Below are positions 17,882 through 27,156 of a stretch of DNA of 64,000 nucleotides, piece after piece. A model generated the notes under the pieces. The model saw only the letters and a program-made list of their open reading frames with translations, was not told where the DNA came from and searched no databases. Position 1 is the first letter of the stretch. Every line of letters begins with the position of its first letter. This DNA comes from Herbidospora solisilvae (GTDB lineage Bacteria; Actinomycetota; Actinomycetes; Streptosporangiales; Streptosporangiaceae): positions 186,001 to 250,000 of the forward strand of contig NZ_WXEW01000007.1 in assembly GCF_009901565.1 (NCBI RefSeq), read 5' to 3'. The translations under genes were made by a program, and so were the position numbers.

Positions 17882-17917
17882 CCCCGCCTTTCGGGTCTTC
17901 TGAAATGGCGGGGCTTA
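17882..17917. terminator. Terminator hairpin between NYN gene and biosynthetic operon
   Basis: CCCCGCC (17882-17888) pairs with GGCGGGG (17907-17913). The stem continues inward as TTTC/GAAA with one bulged T. On the plus strand it is followed by cttatttattt, which fits an intrinsic terminator for the NYN gene. The opposite strand holds the end of the hydrolase gene, so it may stop both transcripts. Confidence 0.65.
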
Positions 17918-18595
17918 TTTATTTGACGCGACTTCTGTCTCATCGCAGACGGCGGCCATGAACTCGTCGTGGTGGCCGTACCAGACGTGGTGGTCCGCGC
18001 CTTTGATCGTGACGGCCCCCGGAGTGTCCTCCGGGACGAACCGGCTCCCCTCCGCCCGGATGACCACCCCCCGCTGCGCCGGCGTGTAGTCCCGCCCTCC
18101 GGCGTTCACCAGCAACGCCACCGCCGTCTCCACGTCGAAGTGCTTCGCCGCCGCCGCCTCCGCCTCCCGGTCGAACACGTCCCACTCCGGATGCTTGTCC
18201 GCCAGGGCCTCGAGAGTCCGCTTCGATCTCGCCTTCTCGTACGTCGCCCGCACCGCCTCCTCCGGAATCCGGTGACTCGCCCCGGTGGGAGCGTCCACGT
18301 ACACGACCCGGCGCGGGGTCAGGGCGGCCCCGAGGATGAAGGACCCCATCGAGTGCGCCACCGCCAGGTCGACTTCAGAGGGCACCGCCCGGGCCACCTC
18401 GTCGGCCATCCGTTCGACCGTCGCGTCCGGCATCGGGGCGCTGCGCCCGTGGCCCGGCAGGTCGACCGCCACCACGCGGTACCCCCGTGAGGCCAGGTCG
18501 GGGCCCACCCGCCACCAGCAGCCCGAGTCCGACAGGATGCCGTGCACCAGGACGGCCGTCTTCGGGCCGGTTCCCCATTCGCGGACGTTCAGCAT
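17915..18595 (-). CDS. Alpha/beta hydrolase
   Basis: The protein has 226 residues. Catalytic parts visible are the nucleophile elbow AVAHSMGSFILG (Ser), the oxyanion LVHGILSDSG loop and a late His in KGADHHVWYGHHDEF. It is the last gene of the long minus-strand aryl/benzoxazole operon. Its ATG overlaps the stop of the PhzE-like gene by 7 bases in the sequence ATGCTGA. Such hydrolases often edit carrier-bound intermediates or open lactones and esters in natural-product pathways. The specific reaction is not known. Confidence 0.8.
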   Translation of the reverse strand: MLNVREWGTGPKTAVLVHGILSDSGCWWRVGPDLASRGYRVVAVDLPGHGRSAPMPDATVERMADEVARAVPSEVDLAVAHSMGSFILGAALTPRRVVYVDAPTGASHRIPEEAVRATYEKARSKRTLEALADKHPEWDVFDREAEAAAAKHFDVETAVALLVNAGGRDYTPAQRGVVIRAEGSRFVPEDTPGAVTIKGADHHVWYGHHDEFMAAVCDETEVASNK

Positions 18596-20439
18596 GTCGC
18601 CTCCTCCTTGGTCAGGGTCGTGAGCAGGTCGGCCAGGATCTCCACGCCGTTCCTCGTCAGCACCGACGCCGGGTGGAACTGCACGGACGCGAACCCGGGG
18701 CCCATGAGCGCGTGGACCTCGTCTCCTTCCCGGCAGACCGCGATGTCGCCGATGGAGTCCGTCGGGCAGCGGGCGGCGAAGGTGTTGTAGAAGCCGGCCG
18801 GTTCCCTGCGGCCGAAGAACGGGATGGTGCGCTGGACGCCCTGGTTCGGGAACGGGTTGCGGGTGATGTCCAGGCCCAAGAGGGTGCACAGGATCTGGTG
18901 GCCCAGGCAGACCGACAGGAAGGGGATGCCCCGGTCGAGCAGTTCCCGGGTCGTCGAGCGGAGGCGGGCGATCTTCGGGTGGGTGAGGTCGCGGGGGTCG
19001 CCGGGGCCGGGGCCGACGATCACCAGGTCGTGGTCGGCGACGTCGAACGGGTCGGAGTAGCGGGTCACCGTCACCTCGCAGCCCAGTGCCGTGATGATGT
19101 GGCGGGCCATCGCCGTGAAGGTGTCCTCCGCGTCGATGACCAGCACCTTCCGGCCGCACAGTTCGGGGACGCGGCGGTCGCGGCAGTCGGGGCCCTCGAA
19201 CCAGAAGCCGGCCAGGGGCTCGTTGCGGGACATCAGCGCCTGGTAGATGGCCGGGTGGGCGCCCACGTCGGCGGGGGCGTCGCGGCAGGCGCCGCCCCGG
19301 AGGGCCTCCAGCAGGCCGGCGGCCTTGGCGCGGGTCTCGGCCGCCTCCGAGGCCGGGTCGCTGTCGCGGACCAGGGTCGCGCCGACCGAGACGCGCATGT
19401 CGCCCGACCTGGAGATGTCGGCGGTGCGGATCAGGATCGCCGAGTCGAGCGCCCGCTGTCCGCCGGGGTCGCGGCCGATCAGGGCCACCATGCCGGCGTA
19501 GTAGTCGCGGCCCTCCGGTTCGAACTTGGAGATCACGCGGCAGGCGCTCTCCAGCGGGCCGCCGGTCACGGTGGGGGCGAACAGGGTCTCGCGGAGGATG
19601 TCTCTCACGTCGAGGCTGCTGCGGCCCTCGATCAGGTATTCGGTGTGGGCGATGCGGGCGAGTTGCTTCAGGTGCGGGCCGACGGCCCGGCCGCCCTGGT
19701 CGCAGACGCGGCCCATCATCTTGAGTTCCTCGTCGAGGACCATGTAGAGCTCGCCGGCCTCCTTCTCGTCGTCCAGGAAGTCGAGCACCCCGGGCAGTTC
19801 GGGGCCGCCGCGCGGGTAGCGGTAGGTGCCGCTGATGGGGTTCATCACGACAGTGCCGGAGTCGAGGGTGATGTGGCGTTCGGGGGACGACCCGACGAAC
19901 GTGCGGGTGCCGGTCCAGATCACGAACGTCCAGTGCGAGCCGGGGTCGCGGCCCAGGAGGCGGCGGAAGCAGGACAGGGCCGTGCGGGGGGACCACCCGT
20001 CGATGGACGCCTGGTAGGTGCGCTTGATGACGAAGTTGGCGCCGGTGCCCTCGCCGATCTCCTCGGCCAGGACGCGGCGCACCACCGCCTCGTACTCCTC
20101 GTCGGAGGTGTCGAAGGAGCCCTCCCGCAACACGACGGGGTCGTCGGGGAGGACCTGGAGCGCGTCCTGGAGGGACAGCGTCGACTGGTCGGTCACGGTC
20201 ATCGCCAGCAGCGGCGCAGCGTCGTCGGGGCAGGCGTAGCCGCGTTCCCGGATCTGGCGGTAGGGCAGGACGACGAGCGTCTCGTGGCGCGCGGGGCCCT
20301 CGTCCGAGAGGGGGATGTCGGCGATGCGCTCATGCCGGGAGACCTCGCCGGCCAGCACGTCGATGTCGGCCACGCCCGAACCCGGGCGGTGGAGCAGCGC
20401 GAACGGGGGCGGGTCGGCCCCCAGCAGCCGGGTCAGCAT
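18589..20439 (-). CDS. phzE: PhzE-like 2-amino-2-deoxyisochorismate synthase
   Basis: This is a 616-residue fused enzyme. The N-terminal chorismate-using domain (GANFVIKRTYQASIDGW, FVGSSPERHITL, MNPISGTYRYP) is joined to a C-terminal class I glutamine amidotransferase (VIVGPGPGDPRDL, catalytic Cys in FLSVCLGHQIL, VQFHPASVLT). This arrangement is PhzE. It converts chorismate and glutamine-derived ammonia to ADIC without making anthranilate. With the PhzD and SDR genes directly upstream in the operon it should lead to 3-hydroxyanthranilate, since no other phenazine genes (PhzF, PhzA/B, PhzG) are seen. The ATG at 20439 follows GGAGGCGAC. Confidence 0.9.
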   Translation of the reverse strand: MLTRLLGADPPPFALLHRPGSGVADIDVLAGEVSRHERIADIPLSDEGPARHETLVVLPYRQIRERGYACPDDAAPLLAMTVTDQSTLSLQDALQVLPDDPVVLREGSFDTSDEEYEAVVRRVLAEEIGEGTGANFVIKRTYQASIDGWSPRTALSCFRRLLGRDPGSHWTFVIWTGTRTFVGSSPERHITLDSGTVVMNPISGTYRYPRGGPELPGVLDFLDDEKEAGELYMVLDEELKMMGRVCDQGGRAVGPHLKQLARIAHTEYLIEGRSSLDVRDILRETLFAPTVTGGPLESACRVISKFEPEGRDYYAGMVALIGRDPGGQRALDSAILIRTADISRSGDMRVSVGATLVRDSDPASEAAETRAKAAGLLEALRGGACRDAPADVGAHPAIYQALMSRNEPLAGFWFEGPDCRDRRVPELCGRKVLVIDAEDTFTAMARHIITALGCEVTVTRYSDPFDVADHDLVIVGPGPGDPRDLTHPKIARLRSTTRELLDRGIPFLSVCLGHQILCTLLGLDITRNPFPNQGVQRTIPFFGRREPAGFYNTFAARCPTDSIGDIAVCREGDEVHALMGPGFASVQFHPASVLTRNGVEILADLLTTLTKEEATC

Positions 20440-21059
20440 GTCGCCTCCAGGGCGTCCAGCACGCCGGCGGTCGGGATCGTCACGGCGCAGCGGGCGGCGG
20501 CGTAGTCGAGGGCCAGGCGGTGGAAGCCGGGGGTGAAGTCGGCGATCGCGTCGGCCACGACGAAGGTCTGGATGTCGTTGGAGAAACTCTCGTGGGCGGT
20601 CATCAGGATGCCCACGTGGGCGTACACGCCGCAGATGACGAGCTGGTCGCGGCCCCGCTCGCGGAGCAGGCGCAGCAGGTCGGTGCGGCAGAACGCGCTC
20701 GGCCGCCACTTGGTCAGCACCACGTCCTGCGGGGCGGGCTCCAGGGCGGGGACGATGGCCCGGTGGGCCGGGTCGGTGGTCATGCCGGGGCCCCAGAAGT
20801 CCATCAGCAGGCCCCGGTCCTCGGTGCTCATGCCGCCGGGCTGGGCGGTGTAGAACACCGGCGCGCCGCACGCGGCGAACCGCTTCTTCAGCGCCGCGAC
20901 GTTCTCCAGCAGCGCCGACGGGTCGGTGAACGGGTCGAGGAAGTAGTTCTGCATGTCGTGGACGAGCAGCGCCGCCCTGCGGAGATCGACCTCCCACGGG
21001 GCGATGTTGTCGGGGAGGTCGGTCGGCATCGGGTAGGGCTCGATCGCGGGGATCGCCAT
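20433..21059 (-). CDS. phzD: PhzD-like isochorismatase (ADIC hydrolase)
   Basis: The protein has 208 residues, the same length as PhzD. The opening [17 protein letters not shown] and [16 protein letters not shown] with the catalytic Asp are typical. Later parts include [15 protein letters not shown] and the [16 protein letters not shown] segment. It hydrolyses the vinyl ether of 2-amino-2-deoxyisochorismate to trans-2,3-dihydro-3-hydroxyanthranilate and pyruvate. The stop overlaps the ATG of the PhzE-like gene in the same ATGCTGA context used at the next junction. Product flow: PhzE, then PhzD, then SDR. Confidence 0.92.
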   Translation of the reverse strand: MAIPAIEPYPMPTDLPDNIAPWEVDLRRAALLVHDMQNYFLDPFTDPSALLENVAALKKRFAACGAPVFYTAQPGGMSTEDRGLLMDFWGPGMTTDPAHRAIVPALEPAPQDVVLTKWRPSAFCRTDLLRLLRERGRDQLVICGVYAHVGILMTAHESFSNDIQTFVVADAIADFTPGFHRLALDYAAARCAVTIPTAGVLDALEATC

Positions 21060-21076
21060 GGCTCTTTCATCTCCTT

Positions 21077-21766
21077 TCAGACGCCCAGAGAGGCGCCTCC
21101 GTCGACCGTCAGGTCCTGCATGGTGATGTGGGCGGCCCGGTCGGAGAGCAGGAACGCGACCGCGTCGGCGACGTCCGAGGGACGCGCCACCCGGCCCAGC
21201 GGGATGCCCACCCGGTACGCCCCGGGAGCGCCCTCGACCGAGGTCCGGAGCGCGTCGGCGCCGTCCCAGAGGCCGGTCAGCATGGGGGTGTCGGTGGAGC
21301 CGGGCGCGACGACGTTGCACCGGATGCCGAACTCGGCCAGCTCCAGCCCGAGGCACTTGGTGAACGCGGTGGCCGCGGCCTTGGAGGCGGCGTAGGCGGC
21401 CATGTTCTGGCGGGCGGTCCGCGACGCGTTCGAGGCCACGGTGACGATCGACCCCGAACGCCGGGGGATCATCCGCCGCGCCACCGCCCGCGACACGTGG
21501 AAGACGCCCGAGGCGTTGACCGCCAGCGTGTCGGCCCAGTCGGCGTCCGACAGGTCCACGGCCCGGCCGGGCCGCAGCACCCCGGCCGAGTTGACCAGCG
21601 CCCGGATGGGCCCGGTCTCGTTCTCGACCCGGTCGACGAAGGCCTCGACCTGCTCGGGGGAGGTGACGTCGGCGTCCAGGCCGACCACCGTGTAGCCGTC
21701 GCCGGCCAGGCGCTCCGCCACGGCCGAGCCGATGCCGCCGGACGATCCGGTGACCAGGGCGATCAT
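21077..21766 (-). CDS. EntA-like SDR, probable DHHA dehydrogenase to 3-hydroxyanthranilate
   Basis: This 229-residue classical SDR has [18 protein letters not shown] for the cofactor and the [10 protein letters not shown] motif. The catalytic [13 protein letters not shown] segment is intact, and a Ser sits in [10 protein letters not shown]. It resembles EntA and DhbA (2,3-dihydro-2,3-dihydroxybenzoate dehydrogenases), including NMAAYAASK and [13 protein letters not shown]. Next to PhzD and PhzE it should oxidise DHHA to 3-hydroxyanthranilic acid, as in benzoxazole and actinomycin-type pathways. Its ATG overlaps the stop of the amidohydrolase (ATGA). Confidence 0.85.
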   Translation of the reverse strand: MIALVTGSSGGIGSAVAERLAGDGYTVVGLDADVTSPEQVEAFVDRVENETGPIRALVNSAGVLRPGRAVDLSDADWADTLAVNASGVFHVSRAVARRMIPRRSGSIVTVASNASRTARQNMAAYAASKAAATAFTKCLGLELAEFGIRCNVVAPGSTDTPMLTGLWDGADALRTSVEGAPGAYRVGIPLGRVARPSDVADAVAFLLSDRAAHITMQDLTVDGGASLGV

Positions 21767-23115
21767 GACAGCTCCACCCCCAGGCACCGGACCGAGAACG
21801 ACCGGAGCGCCTCCAGGTAGTCGGCGCGCAGCGTCTCCTCGTCGGCCTTCACCACCCGCCCGTTCACGATGACGGTCTCGACGTCGGCCGACCCGCCGAG
21901 GGTCAGGAACGCCTCCAGCGGACGCGGATTGAGCAGGTAGCGCCAGTCGTCGGCGCGGATCAGCACCAGGTCGGCGCGGTTGCCGACCTCCAGCGACCCG
22001 ACGTCGGCGAACCCGAGGCCCTTCGCGGCGATGCGCGTGGCCATGGCCAGGGCGTCGGTCGGCAGCAGGGCGGTCGGGTCGGCGGCCATCTCCGTGTACG
22101 CCTGCCACGCCGCCGTCATGTTCTCGGCCATCCCCGGGACGGGCAACGAGGCCCCGTCGGTCGACAACGACACGTCGAGCCCGGCGGCCCGGAGGGCGGG
22201 GATCTGCCGGGTCTCGGTCAGGGTCGACTCCCCGGCGGGACCGTATTTGGCGGGGGAGTGGGTGATGTGCGCCCCCGCCCGCACGAGCAGGTCCCGCTCC
22301 TCCGGGGTGGCGAACGCGCAGTGCACGGCCGTGAAGCGGTCGTCGAGCAGTCCGAGGTCGGCGAACCGGCGTACCGGCGTGACCCCGAAGTAGGCCTCCA
22401 TGGCCTGGGCCTCGTTCCGCAACGCGCCCACGTGGGCGGCGAACGGCAGGTCGTGCGTGGCGCACAGGTCGCGCAGGCCGGCGCCGAGCTCGTCGGTCAT
22501 GTTGGTGGCGTACACGGCGGTGGGCCTGACCCGCACGAACGTGTCACTCAGCGCCATGAGCCCCTCGACGCGGGCCAGCGCCTCGGCGGCGTCGCGGGTG
22601 CGGCGGCCGCAGACCGCGTCGCTGACCCAGGCCGACACCGACAACCGCATCCCGAACTCGCGCGCGGCCCGCGCCAGCGCGCCTGGCTTGTTGACCGACC
22701 CGACGTCGCCGAGCGTCGTCACGCCGGACCGCAGCTGCGTCCACAACGAGTAGCGGGCGACGGCCAGGGCCTCGTCGTCAGTGAGGGCGTCGACCAGCCC
22801 GTGGAAGCGGTCGAACGCCATCGAGATGGCCGGGATGTCGCCGCCGTGGGCCATGAAGGCCGGTTTGTCGCCCCGGTCGGACGGGGGCCGCAGGGCCCCC
22901 TTGAACGGGTAGCGCAGCGCGAACATCTCGTGCCAGTGCGGGTTCACGAAACCCGGCAGCACCAGCATGCCGGTGGCGTCGAGCACCTCGGCGTCGGGTG
23001 CGTCGTCGAACCCGGCGATCACGCCGTCGTCGACCAGCACCGATCCGCCGGGTGTGACGGTGTGCGCGGGGTCGGCCCGGTAGACGGTGCCGCCCCTGAT
23101 CAGCAGGCGGCTCAT
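21763..23115 (-). CDS. Amidohydrolase (BomN/NatAM-like candidate benzoxazole cyclase)
   Basis: This is a 450-residue TIM-barrel metal hydrolase of the chlorohydrolase/deaminase type. Metal ligands are visible in [11 protein letters not shown] (His60, His62), [22 protein letters not shown] and [12 protein letters not shown]. In nataxazole and A33853 pathways an amidohydrolase of this superfamily closes the benzoxazole ring from a 3-hydroxyanthranilate ester or amide. Here it lies between the 3-hydroxyanthranilate genes and the aryl carrier protein, which supports that role by context. An ordinary deaminase role remains possible. Overlaps of 4 bases link it to both neighbours. Confidence 0.75.
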   Translation of the reverse strand: MSRLLIRGGTVYRADPAHTVTPGGSVLVDDGVIAGFDDAPDAEVLDATGMLVLPGFVNPHWHEMFALRYPFKGALRPPSDRGDKPAFMAHGGDIPAISMAFDRFHGLVDALTDDEALAVARYSLWTQLRSGVTTLGDVGSVNKPGALARAAREFGMRLSVSAWVSDAVCGRRTRDAAEALARVEGLMALSDTFVRVRPTAVYATNMTDELGAGLRDLCATHDLPFAAHVGALRNEAQAMEAYFGVTPVRRFADLGLLDDRFTAVHCAFATPEERDLLVRAGAHITHSPAKYGPAGESTLTETRQIPALRAAGLDVSLSTDGASLPVPGMAENMTAAWQAYTEMAADPTALLPTDALAMATRIAAKGLGFADVGSLEVGNRADLVLIRADDWRYLLNPRPLEAFLTLGGSADVETVIVNGRVVKADEETLRADYLEALRSFSVRCLGVELS

Positions 23116-23339
23116 GCCCTCGCCTCCTCCAGGCGCTCGGACCAGGCCGCGATGGTCGGCGCGGCCGCCAGGTCGCGGAACTCGACCTTCAGGCCGGCCC
23201 GCCGCCACTTGGTGACCAGGCGCATCATCTCCAGCGAGCCCAGCCCCAGGACGACGAGGTTGTCGTCGTCGGCCACGGAGGCCGGGTCGGCGCCGACGAT
23301 CCCGGCGACGGTCGTGCGGAGTTCTTCCTTGACACTCAT
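23112..23339 (-). CDS. Free-standing aryl carrier protein
   Basis: The protein has 75 residues. The phosphopantetheine site is LGLGSLEMMRLVTKWRRAG with Ser35. The surrounding pattern (hydrophobic LVVLGLGS, then VEFRDLAAAPTIAAW) matches the aryl carrier domain of EntB/DhbB rather than fatty-acid ACP. It overlaps the stop of the adjacent aryl-AMP ligase gene, so it is the likely acceptor for that enzyme. The cargo would be 3-hydroxyanthranilate or salicylate. Confidence 0.85.
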   Translation of the reverse strand: MSVKEELRTTVAGIVGADPASVADDDNLVVLGLGSLEMMRLVTKWRRAGLKVEFRDLAAAPTIAAWSERLEEARA

Positions 23340-24871
23340 GCCTGCTCCTTCCAGCCCCGGGCCGCCAGCGGGTCGGCCGCGGCGGCGGCCAGGGTCTTCT
23401 TGTCGACCTTGCCGAGGGGGGTCAGCGGGAAGGCGTCCACGAACTCGATCCGGTCGGGCAGCTTGAAGTCGGCCAGCCCGCGTTCGTGCAGCGCCCGCTT
23501 GAGGTCGGTCAGCGACGGGCGGACCCGGCGGCTGACCAGGAACGCGTAGATGCGCTCGCCGAGGAACTCGTCGGGCACCGGCACCACGGCCGCGCGGTCG
23601 ACGTCGGGGTGGGTGAGCAGATGCCCCTCCACCTCACCGGCGGCGATCTTGTCGCCACCCCGGATGACCACGTCCTTGATCCGGCCCTCGATGACGAGGT
23701 CGCCGTCGGGGGTGACCGAGGCCAGGTCGCCGGTCCGGTAGAAGCCGTCCTCGGTGAACGCCGTCGCGTTGTGCTCTGCGGCGTTGTAGTAGCCGCGCAG
23801 CGTGTACGGGCCGCGCGCCAGCAGCTCGCCGTCGGCGATGCGGATTTCGTCGAACGGGGAGACGGGCCGTCCCTGGGTCGCGATCACCCGATCGGCCGGG
23901 TCGTCGAGGCGGGACATCGACAGCAGGCCCTCGGCCATCCCGAACACCTGCTGGAGCCGGCAGCCGAGCTCGGGTTCGATCCGGGCGGCCAGCTCGGGCT
24001 GGAGCCGCGCGCCGCCGATCTGCACCAGCCGGAGGGAGGACAGGTCGTCGTCGAGGTACTCGCGGGCCTCCAGCCACAGGTGCGCGACCGTCGGCACGAG
24101 CGAGGTGACGGTGACCCTCTCCCGGGCGATCAGTTCGAAGCAGCCGTCGGCGCCCGGGTCGTCGGCCAGCACGACCGTGCCGCCCCGGTGCAGGGTCCCG
24201 ACGACGCCCGGGCAGCCCCAGGTGAAGTTGAACTCGACGGGCAGGGCCGCCAGGTAGACGTCGTCGGCGCTCACCCGGCACAGGTCGGCGACGATCCGGG
24301 TCTGGTAGGCGTAGTCGTCGTGGGTCCGCGGGATCAGCTTCGGCAGCGCGGTCGTCCCGCCGGAGAGCAGGAAGAACGCCACGTCCGACGGGTCGGCGGC
24401 CGGGTGGGCGACGGGCTCGCCGTCGAGGTCGCCGGGGGACAGGACGTGCTCGATCCCCAGTGAAAGAGCCATGTCGTGGTTCGGGCCGACGTATCCGACG
24501 GCGCCGGAGACCGACGCCAGGTGGCCGACCTCGTTCGACCGGTGGGAGGCGAGCGAGAAGACCGCCTTCACCCCGGCCTTGAACATCGCGAACGCGACGA
24601 CCACGAAGTCGGGTGTGTTCGGCAACTGGAGCACCACCCGGTCACCCGGCTCGATGCCGTGCCTGGCGAACCCGGCGGCGGCGCGGTCGACCCGGTGCGC
24701 CAGGTCGCGGAACGAGAGGCGCTCGTCGCGCCAGACCAGGGCGGTGCGGTCGCCGAACTCGCGGGCCCATTCGGCCGGGAGGTCGCCCAGGGCGACGCCC
24801 TGCCAGACGTGCCGCGACCGGTAGTAGGCGGCCAGGTCCTCCGGCCACGGGGTGCAACCGGCTAACATCAT
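23336..24871 (-). CDS. EntE/DhbE-like aryl-AMP ligase
   Basis: This 511-residue stand-alone ANL ligase has the EntE-type start (GCTPWPEDLAAYYRSRHVW), the P-loop LLSGGTTALPKLIPRTHDDY near 169, the FGMAEGL motif, GFYRTGDLASVTPDGDL, and a late catalytic Lys in PLTPLGKVDKKTL. In DHB and salicylate ligases the pocket sequence reads AHNYPL. Here it is VEFNFTW (Phe214-Asn215), so the His is replaced while the Asn is kept. This suggests a related but different aryl acid, probably 3-hydroxyanthranilate. It would load the carrier protein encoded next to it. It has an ATGA overlap with the KAS III gene. Confidence 0.88.
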   Translation of the reverse strand: MMLAGCTPWPEDLAAYYRSRHVWQGVALGDLPAEWAREFGDRTALVWRDERLSFRDLAHRVDRAAAGFARHGIEPGDRVVLQLPNTPDFVVVAFAMFKAGVKAVFSLASHRSNEVGHLASVSGAVGYVGPNHDMALSLGIEHVLSPGDLDGEPVAHPAADPSDVAFFLLSGGTTALPKLIPRTHDDYAYQTRIVADLCRVSADDVYLAALPVEFNFTWGCPGVVGTLHRGGTVVLADDPGADGCFELIARERVTVTSLVPTVAHLWLEAREYLDDDLSSLRLVQIGGARLQPELAARIEPELGCRLQQVFGMAEGLLSMSRLDDPADRVIATQGRPVSPFDEIRIADGELLARGPYTLRGYYNAAEHNATAFTEDGFYRTGDLASVTPDGDLVIEGRIKDVVIRGGDKIAAGEVEGHLLTHPDVDRAAVVPVPDEFLGERIYAFLVSRRVRPSLTDLKRALHERGLADFKLPDRIEFVDAFPLTPLGKVDKKTLAAAAADPLAARGWKEQA

Positions 24872-25848
24872 GCGCTCCTTTCGGTGATCTCGACGACCGC
24901 GCAGCCCGCCTCCATGCCGGGGGCGGTGCCGATGAGCAGCACCTGGTCACCGGGTTCGACGTCGCCGCGCGTCCAGAGCCACTCCAGGCCGATGAAGGGG
25001 TCCGCGGCCCCGGCGTGGCCGGTGGTCCGGGTGAGCTCCCAGGTGCCGGTGGCGGCGTCGACGCCGAGCGGGTCGAGGTAGACGTCGGTCAGCGGGCCCT
25101 CGGTGAAGCCGACGTGGCAGACGCGCTTCACGCGGTCGATCGAGCTGCCCGCCTCCTCCAGCGTCGCGAAGGCGACCTCGCTGACGAGTTCGCCAAGGTG
25201 GCCCATGGGCGGGGCGACGCCCTCGGCCCACCGGGCCCGCCACCAGGCGGTGCGTTCCTCGAAGTTGAGGCCGCGCGACAGGTCGGGCGGGAACAGCGTC
25301 TCGCCGCCCCGGTGCAGCTCCTCCATCGCCGGGCTGGACACCGCGCCGGCCGCCAGGACCTTCGCGAAACCGCCCCGCCGCGACACGACGGCGGCCGCGC
25401 CGCCGTCGGCCAGCAGGAACATCCGCGAGGCTCGCCACCGGTCGACCAGCGGGGTGCCGTAGTTGTCGCCGGTGGTCAGCAGGACGGCGGCGTCCTCGTC
25501 GTGCAGCAGCCCGGCGGCGAGGCGCAGGCCGGACAACATGCCGAGGCAGCCCTGGCGCACCTCCAGCGCGGTGATCGGGCGGTCGACCGTGTTGCGCAGG
25601 ACGTAGTGGGGCGCGGACCAGCCGTCGGGGCCCTGGTGGTAGCTGCCGCTGTGCAGCAGTGCGACGACGTCACCGGGCTCGTGCCCGGAGCGCTTCATCG
25701 CGACGTTCCCGGCCTCGGCGGCCAGGTCGACGGCGGGGACGTCGCCCGCCACCATCACGCTGACCATGCCGGAGCCGTCGTCGGGTGCGGGGACCGTACC
25801 GGGGAGGGCGGAACCGACCCCGGCCAGGTAGAGGTTCTCGAATCTCAT
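24868..25848 (-). CDS. KAS III-like acyltransferase with Cys-His-Asp set
   Basis: This 326-residue thiolase-fold protein is related to FabH. The nucleophile is Cys101 in VRQGCLGMLSGL. The His278/Asp283 pair lies in TTGHAGAADPF, five residues apart, and the Asn of true FabH is missing (GTAPGMEAG). This Cys-His-Asp pattern is known from CerJ-like enzymes, which transfer acyl groups from carrier proteins to O or N acceptors rather than extending a chain. A KAS III-like enzyme (BomK) also works in A33853 benzoxazole assembly. It probably joins two aryl units from the carrier proteins. Confidence 0.82.
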   Translation of the reverse strand: MRFENLYLAGVGSALPGTVPAPDDGSGMVSVMVAGDVPAVDLAAEAGNVAMKRSGHEPGDVVALLHSGSYHQGPDGWSAPHYVLRNTVDRPITALEVRQGCLGMLSGLRLAAGLLHDEDAAVLLTTGDNYGTPLVDRWRASRMFLLADGGAAAVVSRRGGFAKVLAAGAVSSPAMEELHRGGETLFPPDLSRGLNFEERTAWWRARWAEGVAPPMGHLGELVSEVAFATLEEAGSSIDRVKRVCHVGFTEGPLTDVYLDPLGVDAATGTWELTRTTGHAGAADPFIGLEWLWTRGDVEPGDQVLLIGTAPGMEAGCAVVEITERSA

Positions 25849-27149
25849 GCCGCACCCCTCACCAGGTGACGGGCGACGCTTTCGAGCTTCTCGCACGTCT
25901 CCTCGAACTCGCGCTCCGGCGTCGACTGGCCGACGATCCCGGCCCCGGCGCGCAACCAGGTCCGGCCGTCGCGGCGGTAGGCCGACCGCAGGACCAGCGC
26001 GGCGTCCATCGCGCCGGTGTGGTCGACGGTCATGACGGCGCCGCTGTAGAGGCCGCGCGCCTCGGGCTCGTGCGCCCGGATCGCCTCGTAGGCGGCCTTC
26101 TTCGGCACGCCCGACGCGGTGACGGCGGGGAAGACGGCGCCGAAGGCGTCCCAGGCCCGCATCCCGGGCGACAGGCGGCCCGACACCCGGGAGGCCAGGT
26201 GCTGGACGCTGCCGCGCTCGCGGATGGCCATGAACTCCGGCACCTCGACCGAGTCGGGCTCGCACACCCCGACCAGTTCGTCGGTGCCGACCTTGACGGA
26301 GATGGCGTGCTCGTAGACCTCCTTGGCCGACCCGTAGAGGTCGGCCCGCAGGGCCGCGTTCACCACCTCGTCGGGGGTCAGCGCGCGGGTCCCGGCGAGC
26401 GGCTGGGATACCACGTGCCCGTCCGAGGAGACCTGGACGACGATCTCGGGGCTGAACCCGGTCGCCTCCAGCCCGCCCAGGTCGAGCAGGAACGAGCGGG
26501 CCGGGTTGTTGCCGCGCCGGCCGGCCAGGTAGGTGGCCGTCAGGTCGACCTCGCCGGGCACCTCGACCACCCGCGACAGGATGACCTTGTGCAGCTCACC
26601 GGCGTTGATCGACTCGACGGCCAGCTTCACGGCCTCGCGGTAGGCGTCCTCGCCGGTGCCCCAGACGTCGAGAGGCGTCGGCTCGACGCGCCTGTGGACT
26701 CCCTCGGCGTCGACCGTCTGGAGCAGGGCCGTCAGGGTCGCGGTGTCGGCCGCCCGCAGCCGGGCGTGCCCGTCGGCGATCCGGGCCTCGGCCCGCGGCA
26801 CCACCAGGTGCAGCAGCCGCCCGTCGCCCACGTGCTCCTCGGGGTAGGACAACTCGAACGCCGCCCACCCGTAGGCCCGCCACTCGGGGATCGACACGGT
26901 GTCCAGCAGCCCGGCGACCTGGTGCAGCGGGTCGCCGTTCCACGGCTCGAAGACGTCGTCGCGGCCCTCGTGCCGGAGCAGCGCCCCGGACCGGTCGAGG
27001 GTCAGCTCCGCGCGGGCGCCCCCGGCGTAGGACCAGACGCCGCCGTTCTCGTAGACGACGTGGCCGGCGAACAGGCCGGAGTCGGCGAGCCGGGCCGCGA
27101 CCTCGACCGCGTCCTCGGTGAGGGGGACCTGGGTCTCGAAGTAATGCAT
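25845..27149 (-). CDS. MbtI/Irp9-like salicylate synthase
   Basis: The protein has 434 residues, as for MbtI. The chorismate-binding fold shows the general base Lys188 in AGELHKVILSRVVEVPG, GFSPEIVVQVSSDG, QPLAGTRALTPDEV, the YEHAISVKVGTDELVGVCEP segment and the metal-binding Glu residues in FGAVFPAVTASGVPKKAAYE and EFEETCEKL. Enzymes of this type turn chorismate via isochorismate into salicylate and pyruvate in one active site. Together with the PhzE/PhzD branch, the operon can therefore make two aryl acids from chorismate. Confidence 0.88.
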   Translation of the reverse strand: MHYFETQVPLTEDAVEVAARLADSGLFAGHVVYENGGVWSYAGGARAELTLDRSGALLRHEGRDDVFEPWNGDPLHQVAGLLDTVSIPEWRAYGWAAFELSYPEEHVGDGRLLHLVVPRAEARIADGHARLRAADTATLTALLQTVDAEGVHRRVEPTPLDVWGTGEDAYREAVKLAVESINAGELHKVILSRVVEVPGEVDLTATYLAGRRGNNPARSFLLDLGGLEATGFSPEIVVQVSSDGHVVSQPLAGTRALTPDEVVNAALRADLYGSAKEVYEHAISVKVGTDELVGVCEPDSVEVPEFMAIRERGSVQHLASRVSGRLSPGMRAWDAFGAVFPAVTASGVPKKAAYEAIRAHEPEARGLYSGAVMTVDHTGAMDAALVLRSAYRRDGRTWLRAGAGIVGQSTPEREFEETCEKLESVARHLVRGAA

Positions 27150-27156
27150 GCCGTCC

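Noticed and set aside
18589-21766. Phenazine cluster
   Set aside because: PhzE and PhzD are present, but PhzF, PhzA/B and PhzG are not seen. An EntA-like SDR follows, so 3-hydroxyanthranilate is the more likely end point.
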